Part shown: in pieces, positions 8,932 to 18,309 of the stretch
Numbering within the stretch: the stretch's first letter is position 1
Layout: every line of letters begins with the position of its first letter
DNA from: Spirogloea muscicola
Lineage: Eukaryota; Streptophyta; Zygnematophyceae; Spirogloeales; Spirogloeaceae
Length of the DNA: 36,116 nucleotides
Assembly (NCBI GenBank): GCA_009602725.1
Contig: WELB01000031.1
Span: 913,483 to 949,598 of the forward strand
Direction: 5' to 3'
Made by a program: the position numbers and the translations under genes
Notes under the pieces: model-generated
Database searches by the model: none
What the model was told of the DNA's origin: nothing
Seen by the model: only the letters and a program-made list of their open reading frames with translations

Positions 8932-9360
8932 TTGTGTTGCCGGAAGGCGGGCCAACTCCACGTGAAGTACAAGGGGGAGGATGTTTCTCCGAGACCTCCT
9001 GAACTGCTCGTATCTCTAGCTCGTAGTTATATTCTGACGGTAGTAAGTGCCCCGGCACTCAGCGCTGACGCGCCAACTATGTCGTTCTCAGGACTGGTGG
9101 CTAGTCAGCCAGCCCAGATCCTTATGGATACGGGAGCCACAGATCCTTATGGATACGGGAGCCACAGTCTCCGGTGTTAGTAACGATCTTGTGAGCGACA
9201 ATGGTTTGATTATAAACCCCACTGGTATCTCGCAAGTACATTGGCAAATGGACAAAGTGCCAAAGTCATGGGCCTGTGTCAAGTCCCTCTACACATTCAG
9301 AATGATACGGTTGTGCCTTGCCATGTCATTCAGTTGGCACTGGGCTTTGATGTGATATTG
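8932..9360 (+). pseudogene. Retropepsin with duplicated active site (element B)
   Basis: The plus frame reads GLVASQPAQILMDTGAT, the DTGA active site of the retroviral protease family, before going off frame. A perfect 25-bp tandem duplication (AGATCCTTATGGATACGGGA plus GCCAC) spans the catalytic codons at 9116-9165. Because 25 is not a multiple of three, the second copy resumes in another frame (ILMDTGATVSGVSNDLV). The protease cannot be translated whole. It sits between gag and the RT linker, as expected. Confidence 0.8.
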
Positions 9361-9594
9361 GAAGGATGACTGGTAATGTGCTACTGCGGCCATCCTCGAT
9401 TTTGACGAGCAAACTTGCTCGTGCCGACAGAGTGCTTGTCGCTTTGTACTGCTCAAAGACGCTCCCCTTATATCATCGCCTGTGACAGACTCCTCTATTC
9501 AGCTGTCGGCTGTGCAGTTTAAGAGGGTTCTTCACGCAGAACCCACCTCGGCTGTGTATCTGCTAATGATGATGAAAGATGAGTCCCCCCTGAC

Positions 9595-9765
9595 TCAGTA
9601 GTAGCGAGTAATGTGGCCTCACATGGTGCGGCTCTTGACAGTTTCTTGGCGGAATTGTTGGATGTGTTTCCCAATGCTCTTCCAGACGGTTTGCCTCCTG
9701 ACCGAGGCGTGGCTCATACAATTTTATTGGAGCCCGGCGCTTTGCTGCCGTACCGTCCGCTGGCC
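9595..9765 (+). pseudogene. RT N-terminal linker (element B), truncated at 9765
   Basis: The frame from 9613 encodes AELLDVFPNALPDGLPPDRG and VAHTILLEPGALLPYRP, equivalent to the stump in element A. At about 9765 it stops resembling RT and becomes GGCCGTTCCCAGCCCCTAT. That sequence also occurs on the minus strand near 16650-16670. Opposite-strand RT sequence follows from 9899. This is a rearrangement breakpoint. Confidence 0.75.
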
Positions 9766-9898
9766 GTTCCCAGCCCCTATACTCTACGGGCGAGCACGTC
9801 TTCTTTGCGGTTGAACGGCAGCAATGCCGGTCAAGAGGCGTCACACATCAGCTCATACGTTGCGCGTCTCAAGGTAAGTCAAAGACCGGGCGGAGACG

Positions 9899-10312
9899 TC
9901 AGAGCCCCTTGATTAGCCTCGACTGCCACTTGGCATCAGATGTCACTTTCAGGGAGAAAATTAACGAGTGAGCTTCGTGAAAATCAGTGCCATATACGCG
10001 TAGTCCTGTAAAAATTTGCGGCAATACCTCGTGAAAGTTGCGCAAAAGTAGCGCAACTGCGGCACATTTCGCGGCACAGGCCAGTCCAATACGAATAGAG
10101 ATCACTATCGGTCAACGCAAACCCACTTCTGCCTACTTCCCTTAAGTATGCCCACTTTGATCTATTAGACACACACTTGGTTCGTTTCGCGTACAACCGA
10201 TTTTCACGAGAAACTGCAGCACTCCTCGCAGATGCACCACGCATTCTTCATGTGTGTGAGACTGACCACCAGAATAGTTTCCAAGTATGCGAGCACGATA
10301 TCATACAAGATA
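9899..10312 (-). pseudogene. Second, more diverged RT fragment (minus strand)
   Basis: On the minus strand, IVLAYLETILVVSLT aligns with FVLVYLDDILVFSKT of the neighbouring RT, and RLYAKRTKCVSNRSKWAYL with its QLYAKIETCLFNQPKLTYL. The YxDD catalytic pair is replaced by ET. Down to about 9990 the DNA parallels 10670-10500. It is an older RT copy fused to the end of the next fragment at about 10312. Confidence 0.65.
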
Positions 10313-11276
10313 CCGATGCCGATCAAAGAGGCGTCATATACTACTTCAAAAGGCACGCCTTCTCGAGGCAAGACCAAAACGGGTGGATGCACCAGGACCC
10401 GTTTGATATTCTCGAATGCCTTCTGGCATTCGGACGTCCACACCCAGCTGACGTCCTTACGAGTGAGCTTCATAAGAGGGGATGCCATACTTCCGTATCC
10501 TTGTAGAAAATTGCGGAAGTCATTTGCGAATCCCAAGAAGGAACGCAACTGTGGCACATTCCGTGGCACTGGCCAGTCCTTTACTATTGCAGTCTTTCTG
10601 GGGTCGACGCGTACCCCGTCTTTGCCCACAACACGCCCTAAGTATGTCAGCTTAGGCTGATTAAAGACACGTTTCGATCTTGGCATACAACTGCTTTGCA
10701 CGCAGTAATTGCAGCACTTGCCGCAGGTGTCGTAAGTGCTCCTCAGGCGTCTTACTGAATACCAGTATGTCATCCAAATAGACCAGCACAAAGTCATAGA
10801 GTAGGGGGCCAAAGACTTCGTTATCACAGCCTGAAATTCGACAGGTGCATTGGTTAGACCATAGCTGAGCACCTCGAACTGGGAGTGACCGAGCGGCGTC
10901 GGAACGCCGACTTCGGGACGTCCTCAGGGGTGACACGAATTTGATGATGACCGCTTTGCAAGTCGAGGGAGCTGAACACACTAGCTCCTGCTAGACGTTC
11001 GAACAGGTCATCAACTCGAGGCAAAGGATACCGATTCTTGGCAGTGAGCTTGTTCAGGGCTTGATAATCAAGGCACATTCGAAGACTACCATCCTTTTTT
11101 TTCGCGAAGAGGATTGGTGCACCGTATGGCGACTGGGAAAGCTCTATGTGCCCTTTCCGTAGCAGTTCCTCCACTTGGGACTGCATCTCCCGAAACTCGG
11201 GAGGACTCAGTCGATACTCAAAAAGAATGAACGAGGTTCGAGGGGGCTTGGGGAAGCGCTCAACTAAAACAAGCAC
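10313..11276 (-). pseudogene. Reverse transcriptase core to start of RNase H (minus strand)
   Basis: The minus strand encodes EEQ-type Ty3/gypsy RT blocks in order: [55 protein letters not shown], then VYLDDILVFSKT (catalytic YLDD near 10780) and LRSFLGFANDFRNFLQGYG. FEVVYDAS, the beginning of RNase H, is last. Frameshifts lie near 10870 and 10680. It starts abruptly at 11230 (YRLSPPEF) and ends abruptly at 10312. The catalytic residues are intact but the gene is not. Confidence 0.85.
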
Positions 11277-11509
11277 AAAATGAAATAAGCAGCTACGAAA
11301 TCTCAGTAACTTCTGCTAAGCAGCCGCGCAGGTCAGAGAACTGGCCTCCTGGTAGCGGGTCCCCTGGCTAGGGCCAGAGGCGGCAGCAAGGGCTCCACCG
11401 GCACGGAGATGCAACGCGCGAGTCCAAAAAGCTGCAGCGAGACGGCCAAGCACCTGCGATGCACCTGCGCAAGACACTCGGCTGCATGAAAGTCCACCGG
11501 TCCCCATGG
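11277..11509 (-). repeat. Dispersed non-LTR repeat block
   Basis: Positions 11318-11377 are nearly identical to 16768-16829 (core CTCCTGGTAGCGGGTCCCCT). The rest (11378-11509) resembles the leader-like blocks at 2905-3160 and 14490-14800. It lies between the minus-strand RT fragment and a truncated LTR. It looks like an internal untranslated part of one of the retroelement subfamilies. No function is seen. Confidence 0.5.
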
Positions 11510-11959
11510 AAAGGCAAAGCACTAGCGCATCCGCGCAGCGGAAGACAGGCCCTGTGGCGCCGCTGTCCGGCGTCAACTCCACCTCCTTGAGGCGCAGGCC
11601 GGCGCAGCAGGCCCCGCAGCAGAGTGCGTCGGAGACTGCGGCGGTGAGCAGCCGCAAGGCTGCTCCTGGGCTTCACCGGTTCGAACTCCTCCTGTCGAGC
11701 CTCCGCCCCAAGGCTCCTCGTGCTTACCCATGCCACCCCCCCTCCAGGGGTGTGAGCGGGTCGCCCCATGGCCCGCCTTGCGGCGGGCCAAAGATCCTCC
11801 CTTGAACGGGTGGATCCTGGCGAGGGGTATTTCTGGAGGGACGGGGCCCGCCTCTGGGCGGCAAGCCAGCCCGCCACCTGGCGGGGCACTTGTCCCAAAT
11901 GGCCGGTCATGTAATGTCAACAGAGCCGTGTGGCTAAGCCAAACGGCTGGTTCATTACA
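11510..11959 (-). mobile_element. Family 1 LTR, truncated
   Basis: The minus-strand start TGTAATGAACC is at 11959. The copy ends early at about 11510 (GGCAAAGCACTAGCGCA), so the last 90 bp of the LTR are missing. Element B RNase H sequence resumes directly at 11960. Confidence 0.85.
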
Positions 11960-12189
11960 GGGTCAGCCCGTAGCTTTTGCGAGTTGCCTGCTTCATCCAG
12001 CAGAGTGCAAATTATACTTCAGGAGAGCAAGAGCTCTTGGCTGTTGTGCACGCCTACATGTGTGGCGCTGCTATCTCGAGGACTTGAATCCGCGGTCGTC
12101 ATGGATCATTGCACGTTTACCTGTTCTCATATGAACAGCATCATCTGAGCCGGCGTCAAGCTCGATTAACAGACAGTATGGCATCATTC
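11960..12189 (+). pseudogene. RNase H fragment (element B)
   Basis: The plus strand encodes PVAFASCLLHPAEC, then (one frame over) EQELLAVVHAYM, then VWRCYLEDL and HHLSRRQARLTDSMAS. These are the standard order and wording of Ty3/gypsy RNase H. At least two frame slips are visible. It belongs with the plus-strand element whose RT start is at 9595 and whose integrase is at 13614. Confidence 0.75.
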
Positions 12190-12797
12190 TGTAACCTCCC
12201 CGTCATTATGTGACTCTTAGCTGGGGTAAACGCAAACGTGTAGTAGCAGTGGCGCAGCACAGTATCGATATACTCCCGCGCCCTCCCTGACGCGCGAATG
12301 AGGCTCGCGCGAATGACGCGTGCGCCGCGCGCCACACTGACGCGCGGGTGACGCGCGCGCGACTGACGCGTGCGACGCGCGAGTAATGCGCCGCCTCGGC
12401 GCTGCTGCTGCGCGACCGCCGCGCCGCTCCCAGAAGAGGAGCTGCTCGGCGGCGCCGCCGTACTTGTAGTGGCACGCATGTGACACGTGTGGCTCGCCTG
12501 CGACTCCGCGATGCGCCTGTGACGTAGGGCGGCGCCACTTCCAGAAGGAAGCCGCGTGGCGTGGTTCTCGCGAAGTGCCTGTCCTCATAATCGCTTCCCC
12601 CTTGTCGGGCCCGCCTTTTCGAAGGTGGGCCGTGAGGCGAGCCTCCCAGAGACCTCTGGAAAGGGTGAAACATGAACCACTAGAAGTAGGGCTGAGACCA
12701 GACTCGGGGCACCCGGTCAGGTTCAGGGAAGCCCCGCGAGAGAGAGAGAGGCGCGGCCCTACTGCTGCCTGCTGCCGCAGCTCGTCGACGAGCTTGT
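12190..12797 (+). mobile_element. Family 2 LTR, 3' truncated
   Basis: It starts TGTAACCTCCCCG at 12190 and follows the solo LTR at 4485 through the GC-rich part, the GAACCACTAGAAGTAGGGCT block (decayed TATA) and GCGAGAGAGAGAGAGGCGCG. It breaks off near 12797, where minus-strand family 1 LTR sequence begins. The GCGCGxxTGACGCG-rich part at 12290-12390 is unusually CpG dense. Confidence 0.75.
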
Positions 12798-13261
12798 TGA
12801 GTTCGGCTGTAGGGTGTTCAGGCACCAACCCACTACACAGGTAAAGCACTAGCGCATCGGCGCAGCGGAAGAGAGGCCCCGTGGCGCGGCCGTCCGGCGG
12901 CGAATCCACCTCCTGGGCGCAGGCCGGCGCAGCAGGCCCCGCAGCAGAGTGCGGCGGCGGCTGCGGCGGCGAGCAAAGGCAAGGCTGCTCCTGGGCTTCA
13001 CCAGTTCGAACTCCTCCAGTCGAGCCTCCGCCCCAAGGCTCCTCGTGCTTCCCCGTGCCACCCCCCCTCCAGGGGTGTGAGCAGGTCGCCCCATGGCCCG
13101 CCTTGCGGCGGGCCAAAGATCCTCCCTTGAACGGGTGGATCCTGGCGAGGGGTATTTCTGGACGGGCGGGGCCCGCACCTGGGCGGGCCACTTGCCCCAA
13201 ATGGCCGGTCATGTCATAACAACAGACCAGTGTGGCGTGACCAAACGGCTGGATCATTACA
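12798..13261 (-). mobile_element. Family 1 LTR, 3' truncated
   Basis: The minus-strand start TGTAATGATCC is at 13261. The copy continues to GAGTTCGGCTGTAGGG near 12805, where it abuts the family 2 LTR. The last 45 bp or so of the LTR are missing. It is close in sequence to 11510-11959. Confidence 0.85.
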
Positions 13262-13466
13262 GGTGGATCCTGGCGAGGGCGACGTCTATCGGCCTGCTAC
13301 CTACTCTGACTTGCACTTACTGACTCGAGGTTACTGAGAGCCCCCTTGCTGCCGTCTTATCAATTGATATCTGCTCATCGCGCCATCCGGCCCCTTCAGC
13401 CCGTGTCATTCTTTTGGGCTAGCCTCTTACAGCCACCGATTATCTGGAAGCGCTGTTTCTGTTACA
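13262..13466 (+). repeat. Dispersed leader-like repeat block
   Basis: Positions 13277-13440 match 3118-3265. Shared signposts are CGACGTCT...CGCCTGCTA, GGTTACTGAGAG and CATTCTTTTGGGCTxGCCTCT. A similar sequence occurs on the minus strand at 16650-16690. It is a recurrent internal piece of these retroelements, here inserted between two LTR fragments. Confidence 0.55.
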
Positions 13467-13613
13467 GGACGGGCGGGGCGCGCACCTGGGGCGGGCCACT
13501 TGCCTGGCAAGCCAGCCCGCCATCTGGTGGGCCACTTGTCTGTTATACGGCTAGCGGTCATGTAACGCTAACAGCACCGTGTGGGTTAAGCAGACGGCAG
13601 GCTCGTTTCAATA
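13467..13613 (-). mobile_element. Family 1 LTR fragment (147 bp)
   Basis: This is the 5' end of a minus-strand family 1 LTR (GGACGGGCGGGG to the decayed start at 13613). It carries the subfamily change CTAGCGGTCATGTAACGCTAACAGCACCG, also seen in the plus-strand LTR at 19456. It abuts GTTACA on the left, an LTR-like terminus. Confidence 0.65.
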
Positions 13614-14117
13614 CGGGTCAGGATCTAACACATTCCGTTTCCAGTTGTTGTACCGCCCTGGAAGATTGAGTGTCGCGGACTCGGTGAGCAGCCACATTGC
13701 AGGGGCTGCTCAGGTGGCTGCCTTGTGCACTTTAGAAATCCACGCGGACGTGCGTAATACTCGTGGCGTCTCTTGGCAACCTATCTCCAACCTCTCTGAG
13801 GTGTACGTGCGAACACATAACGGGTATGGCACAGACCCCGCTTTGCTGTTGCATCCCATGTACGCATGGTCAATGATGACGATGATTTTCACTTGGCAAT
13901 GTGACACCATCTTAGTTCGGAACTGCAATGCTCCACACTAGGCTCATGCAGGAGTTGCATTCGATGGCCTGCAGTGGTCATCTGGGTGTTGGAAAGACCA
14001 AAGAAGGCAGTAAAGCCGTATGTTTTGGTGGCCAGCTTGTTCGGCCCAAGTACACACCTTTGTACAGAGTTGTGACACGTGCCAGCGTATGTCTGCCTGA
14101 ACCAGATTACTGCTGAA
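13614..14117 (+). pseudogene. RNase H tail and integrase zinc-binding domain (element B)
   Basis: The frame gives FQLLYRPGRLSVADSVSS, the end of RNase H (consensus Y-x-P-G-x-x-N-V-A-D). A linker follows, then MQELHSMACSGHLGVGKTKE, the HHCC zinc-binding start of retroviral-type integrase, and one frame over SCDTCQRM with the paired cysteines. A frameshift near 14020 separates the His and Cys halves. The catalytic core is not present downstream. Confidence 0.75.
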
Positions 14118-14838
14118 GGAGATCACAATGCATCGAACGAGGCATGCCTCCCAACAAGTATGTCATTTTCGTAACGTCGTGTGTCTGCTGTTTGCAGCAA
14201 GCTTATGCTCATGCTTTGCACCGGAAAGAGAAGCTCGACTGAAGAGTCGCTCTCCCAAAGGGGCCAAGGGCTATGACCAGGAAAGTGATAAAGCTTCAGC
14301 TGGGGGCCAGAAGGGCTTGTCATTTGCCGTCCAGTTTATTGGCATCAGCTAGCAACCTCTACGTGCTGACTCGTGGAGACCGAGGGGGTCAGCTTAGCAG
14401 CAGCGCATGCACATCTGTCGATGTGCTTGCTTTTCTGCTTGACCACTCAAGCCCTCCACCACTCTACAAACGCTCCAGCGCCTCCAGGGTTTCTAAAGTC
14501 ACCGAGGTAAGAAGGAACAGCTCTTCCAGGATAAGGTGATGAATGTGCAAGGCCAAGCGACAGGGATGGACAAGGTCTGAGAAGGCTCGCCCCGTGAGGA
14601 GCGTGCATGACGAGGGAGCACGTCGGATACTTGCAGCTGGAAACGAGTCACTTCGACGACACTCAGAAGCAGCAGCCAAAGTGCCTGCCCCCGGATGCAG
14701 TCCATGAGCCTGGCGCTGCACGCGGAAAACCTGGGCAATCGACCCGGCAGCATCGAAGCCGTGCCAGTTCACCTTGCTGTGTGACACGATTGATTGCCCG
14801 CTGTGCAAGCCGCTGCAGGAGTAAGCAGCAGGGTCCTG
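14118..14838. other. Degraded retroelement sequence, no intact gene
   Basis: Positions 14281-14340 faintly resemble the Gag N-terminal segment of element A (GGGCCAGAAGGGCTTGTC). The minus strand 14800-14490 resembles the leader block at 2990-3160 in nucleotide and translated form (GFDAAGSIAQVFR against GFHVAGSLAQVFR). Otherwise nothing is recognised. Confidence 0.45.
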
Positions 14839-15405
14839 TCACCGACTGCCCCCCGGCCTGTCCGCCACCACCGAGGTCAGCAGCAAAGTAACGAGGACCA
14901 CCGACCACCGTAACATCCTTAGATGTGTAGGCCAGTAAGCAGAACGCACGCCCGGCACATCAGTCCCGGTGACTTCATTAACCTTCTTTTGCTCGGCCAG
15001 CTTTGCACAGCCGGTCTCGAAAGTGAAGGCCGTTCTTTCGGAAGTCATTGGTGAATAAAACGTCCACGGGAGCCGTTCACCACCTCCAGACGCCGCCCAC
15101 CAGGTCAAACGCCTCGTGTAATGGACAGGATGCAGAATTTGACGACCAGCCCCGGTGCTCTTCCAAGCCTCAAAGCCAATGGAAGAATGTTCATTCAAAG
15201 GGGCTGTGAAAAAGTCGATCATGTCAGAGGGGAAAGGGTAGAATATGACGAAGCACATTAGGCTTCTAGACGTCGTACTAGATGCTGTAGTGACAAAAGC
15301 CAGCCCGAAAAAATGTACAAGATCCAGAGGACCGAGATGCACTGAAACACAACTGAAGAAACCTATTTCAATCCAATCCCTGCATGACGTCATGCATAGC
15401 ATCAC
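14839..15405 (-). CDS. Unrecognised 188-residue ORF
   Basis: This open frame reads like real protein in its middle (about residues 66-150: IGFEAWKSTGAGRQILHPVH, then ERLPWTFYSPMTSERTAFTF). A hydrophobic stretch near the C-terminus (WSVVLVTLLLTSVV) could be a membrane segment. Its base composition is less GC-rich than the retroelements around it. CGACTTTTTCACAG inside the frame would make a good splice acceptor, so the true gene model may be an exon rather than this whole ORF. It could be a host gene remnant or captured sequence. I do not recognise the family. Confidence 0.35.
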   Translation of the reverse strand: MMLCMTSCRDWIEIGFFSCVSVHLGPLDLVHFFGLAFVTTASSTTSRSLMCFVIFYPFPSDMIDFFTAPLNEHSSIGFEAWKSTGAGRQILHPVHYTRRLTWWAASGGGERLPWTFYSPMTSERTAFTFETGCAKLAEQKKVNEVTGTDVPGVRSAYWPTHLRMLRWSVVLVTLLLTSVVADRPGGSR

Positions 15406-15435
15406 GCAGGAGGATGTGGTAGCGCGTGCGCTGAC

Positions 15436-16138
15436 TGTAATGTTCCCACCAGTTGTGAGCGCTAACAGCGCTGTTCACAGTTACACGAGTGGAGACGCAC
15501 GGTACTAGCCGTTTCGGCACCATTCCGTTCTATCGCGATCTGGTTCTGCCATGTGGCTACAGGTGGGTCCCACCCAAGAGCGTAGGTGGCTCCAGGTGGG
15601 TCAGTTTCGCCCGTGCTAGACGCCGCTTCATGTCGCAGTAGTTGTGCAACCAAAGCGCCGCTGCGTGCCTCCAGCGATTGAAAGCGGATGCGCCACTTGG
15701 TGTAGCGCACCGGCACAAATCCCCATTCGTCCGGTACTACCCTCGGGTAGGCCAAGGGGCGACCTCCACACACCCAAGGAGAGGGAGGCACGGAGGAGCA
15801 CTACAAGGGTCTGGCCTCGACCCGGCTGAGGGAGTTCGGACTTCGAAGCCAGACAGAGGCGCAGCCCTGCTGCTGCTTGCTGTCGCAGCAGCGCCGGCAG
15901 ACTGCTATCGGGGTGCTGCGAGGCGACCTTGGCTGGTCCTTGGTGGACTAGCTGCAGGCTGGTACCCAGGATGTGAAAACGCTGCCTGACGACAGCGCCA
16001 CAGGGCGAAGACTTTCGCTGCGCTGACGCACGAGTGCTTCTTCCTGTAGGAGGTTTGCTCCGAAACCCCCCATGTCCCAAATTAACAGGGCATTAACCTG
16101 ACACCCTAATTGCCTGTGTACAGGGTCGGGTCGTTACA
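15436..16138 (+). mobile_element. Family 2-like solo LTR with perfect target duplication
   Basis: It begins TGTAATGTTCCC at 15436 and ends GGTCGTTACA at 16138 (703 bp). It is flanked by the 5-bp duplication CTGAC at 15431-15435 and 16139-16143. The right part shares the CCGAAACCCCCCATG and GGGCATTAACCTGACACCCTAA blocks with the other family 2 copies; the left part is divergent. The TATA equivalent reads CACTACAAGG near 15800. No internal element sequence is attached. Confidence 0.92.
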
Positions 16139-16143
16139 CTGAC

Positions 16144-16982
16144 TGCCTTTGAAACGTCTGAGCAGGCGGCCGCCAGATTTCACTGTTTTTTCCTCAATGT
16201 TGGCACATGTCCTCCAATGAATGCTGCAGACTGACAAACCCGGGCTGTCAGTGAAGCATAAAGAGAGCGGAAGGCAATGAAATGGCTGCAACGCCTAAAT
16301 TGGCAACCCATACTGCGGAGGGAAAGGTCCATGACTCCGAGTAGTGAGTCCCTTATCTCGGGAATGCTGGTGAATTCCTAGCTCGCCAGAGAGCTGGGTC
16401 TTACTGTCAGGATCAATTAATAATAAAGCTCGACGGACTCCGGGTCTCCCCGCCAGTGGCCCTACTGGCCCGCATGGGACCGGACTAGGCAGGCTCGAAG
16501 GTGTTGGGAAGTGCAAGATCTGCCTGCGCTCTAGTGTGAAGACCTGGGCCCAGACCGCGTGGGAAGCTCGTGGGTCTATGCGGAGATCGCGTGGGGGGGA
16601 TGAGCTGGGTCGGCCTGGCCGGCAGATAAAGTGAAGTGCTCGCCCATAGAGGATAGGGGCTGGGAACGGCCAGCCCAAAAGGAATGAACAAGATTCGAAG
16701 GGACAGGGGGATGCGCAAAAACCAAGCACAATCACAATTAAGCAGCTACGAATTACTCAGTAAACCCTGCTAAGCAGCCGCAGGTCAGAGAAACTGGGCT
16801 CCTGGTAGCGGGTCCCCTGGCTAGGGCCAATAAGCAGGCCTGGCCGACCCAGCTCTGATCTGGTAGCCAGCGTAGGGGACCCATGCTATCCATGCACGCT
16901 GACACTAACCAAACTTTCCGAATCCAAAGCGCTAGACGTCGTCTAAAACTGTCAGCGCTACAGCGCAGCTCCACAAGGACAA
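16144..16982 (-). repeat. Dispersed repeat block and unassigned sequence
   Basis: Positions 16768-16829 match 11318-11377, and 16640-16690 carry the GGCCGTTCCCAGCCCCTAT / TTCATTCCTTTTGGGCTGG sequence. The two halves of that sequence flank the opposite-strand RT block in element B (9770 and 11225). This copy therefore appears to show the uninterrupted arrangement. Positions 16144-16480 hold nothing I recognise. Confidence 0.45.
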
Positions 16983-17207
16983 TCAGATCCGACCGTATGG
17001 AGATAACAGTCGAGAATTGACATAGTACACTCTGTCCGACTCTCCCACACTAGCAAGCATGGGTCTGGAGCATCTACTTGCTACCCTCAAACTGATTACC
17101 ACTGGCCACAAGCTGACTTTGTACACCCACTTGTAACCCAGCGCCTTCCTGCGCTTCGGCAGATCCATCAGCTCCCACTGCTCCGCAGGGTACATAACTC
17201 TGGACAT
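16983..17207 (-). pseudogene. Ty1/copia-type RT N-terminal fragment
   Basis: The minus frame reads EQWELMDLPKRRKALGYKWV followed by YKV. This is the first conserved block of Ty1/copia reverse transcriptase (W-x-L-V-x-L-P-x-x-x-K-x-I-x-x-K-W-V-[FY]-K). It is the only copia trace I see in the window. After YKV the sequence no longer looks like RT. It is the first unit of the tandem array that follows. Confidence 0.6.
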
Positions 17208-17465
17208 TGACTTGAAGCCAATCGCCTTCTTGCGCTACTGCTAAATTTTCAGCTCTCACGGCTCCGCAGGGTACCTGACCTTGTACAGACCCACTTGCAG
17301 CCAATTGCCTTCTTGCGCTTCGGCTGGTCCACCAGCTCCCACTGTTTTGCAGGGTACCTGATTCTGGACACCCATTGGAGCCAACTGCCTTCTTGCGCTT
17401 TGGCTGATCCATCAGCTTCCATTGCTCAGCAGGATACCTGACTCTATACACCCACTTGCAGCCTG
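17120..17465 (-). repeat. 81-bp tandem repeat built from a copia RT motif
   Basis: At least four units with starts near 17128, 17209, 17292, 17373 and 17453 (spacings 81, 83, 81, 80) each encode a variant of YPAEQWxLMDxPKRxKAxG on the minus strand. The 81-bp unit equals 27 codons, and one 2-bp gain shifts the frame between units two and three. One unit has lost the pattern in its middle. Confidence 0.8.
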
Positions 17466-17532
17466 TGGCCTTCTCCCGCTAGTGCACTCCTCAACACCTG
17501 TGGCCTTCTCCCGCTAGTGCACTCCTCAACAC
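17463..17532 (+). repeat. Perfect 35-bp tandem duplication
   Basis: CTGTGGCCTTCTCCCGCTAG plus 15 further bases occurs twice without a mismatch (17463-17497, 17498-17532), at the end of the 81-bp array. It is recent, or maintained by slippage. Confidence 0.95.
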
Positions 17533-17711
17533 CGAGCCCGCCTAGTCCGGTCGCTCCCAAGTCGCCGCAGCCTCAATGGCCACCGATGCCGCCGCCGCTG
17601 TGCCGCCATGGCATGGGGCATTTGCAATATGATATCAGAGGATTGGTAGGCGGCACGATAACTTCAAGGCGTAGGACTGGCGGACGTGGCGGTGCAAGGT
17701 GGAGGGGACAA

Positions 17712-17777
17712 TGCAGGCGTATCGACTGTGTGGCGTCATCTCGGAGGTGATGACGCCCCACAGACGGTACGCCTGCA
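17712..17777 (+). repeat. Strong hairpin, about 30-bp stem, 6-bp loop
   Basis: TGCAGGCGTA...GGCGTCATC pairs with GATGACGCC...TACGCCTGCA around the loop TCGGAG, with about four mismatches. It lies 55 bp outside the family 3 LTR fragment end. A fold-back element or a small-RNA precursor are both possible; nothing here decides. Confidence 0.7.
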
Positions 17778-17832
17778 ATGCCCAAGTCGGAGGCAGCAGA
17801 TTCAACTCAAGCATGCGTTCCTCGCTGCGCCA

Positions 17833-17935
17833 TGTCGTGCCTGCGCGTATGGCGCTCACTACGCGTCGAGGAGCCACACCTGGAGAAGTCCACCTACAGG
17901 CCAGGACTCTGCCTGACTAACGGCTAGAGATAGCG
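17833..17935 (-). mobile_element. Family 3 LTR fragment
   Basis: On the minus strand it carries CAGAGTCCTGGCCTGTAGG, then CTCGACGCGTAGTGAGCGCC, ending GCAGGCACGACA at 17833. It matches the 3' parts of the LTRs at 22421-22598 and 26685-26848. The shared sequence ends at the same ACA in all three, which sets the LTR boundary. Confidence 0.6.
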
Positions 17936-18309
17936 TCGGATAGAGGCAGTCGAGCGGGCCGCAGAGCCCCGAGGCGCAGGGCGCCAAGTCCTTGTATGTA
18001 CTGCCTTGACCACCCCTCGCGGGGTGGACTCTTCAGAGATTGGACGGCGGAGAGAGGCTATCTCTCTGCAAGCCCCCCGTTGGAGAAAGTCCGAGCGCCG
18101 CCGCCACCGCAGCCAACGCTCCAGGCCAGGGTGGCCAGGGGGCGGCGAGAGATCCACCGGCGGGGGGAGCACGCAGGTGGCGCGAGATTGGAGGCGGTGG
18201 TCGCAGCGACGAGGAGAGCCCAGGCCGGGCAGACCCTCCGGGAGAGGCCATCTGACTCGCGGAGAGGCCGCGCGCACATCGGGTGAGCAGGGCTTGGATC
18301 TTATCTGGA
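17936..18309 (+). other. Leader-like sequence of element C
   Basis: Positions 18110-18230 resemble 22255-22390 (CAACGCTCCAGGCCAGGGTGGCCAG and the CCGGCGGGG block). Open frames span it, but the wording is Arg/Pro-rich and frame choice is not supported by homology. It is probably the untranslated leader upstream of the Gag ATG at 18309. Confidence 0.4.

Noticed and set aside
17630-17641. TGATATCAGAGG resembles a primer binding site on the plus strand
   Set aside because: No recognisable LTR ends just before it and no gag follows directly; the match is short and could be chance.
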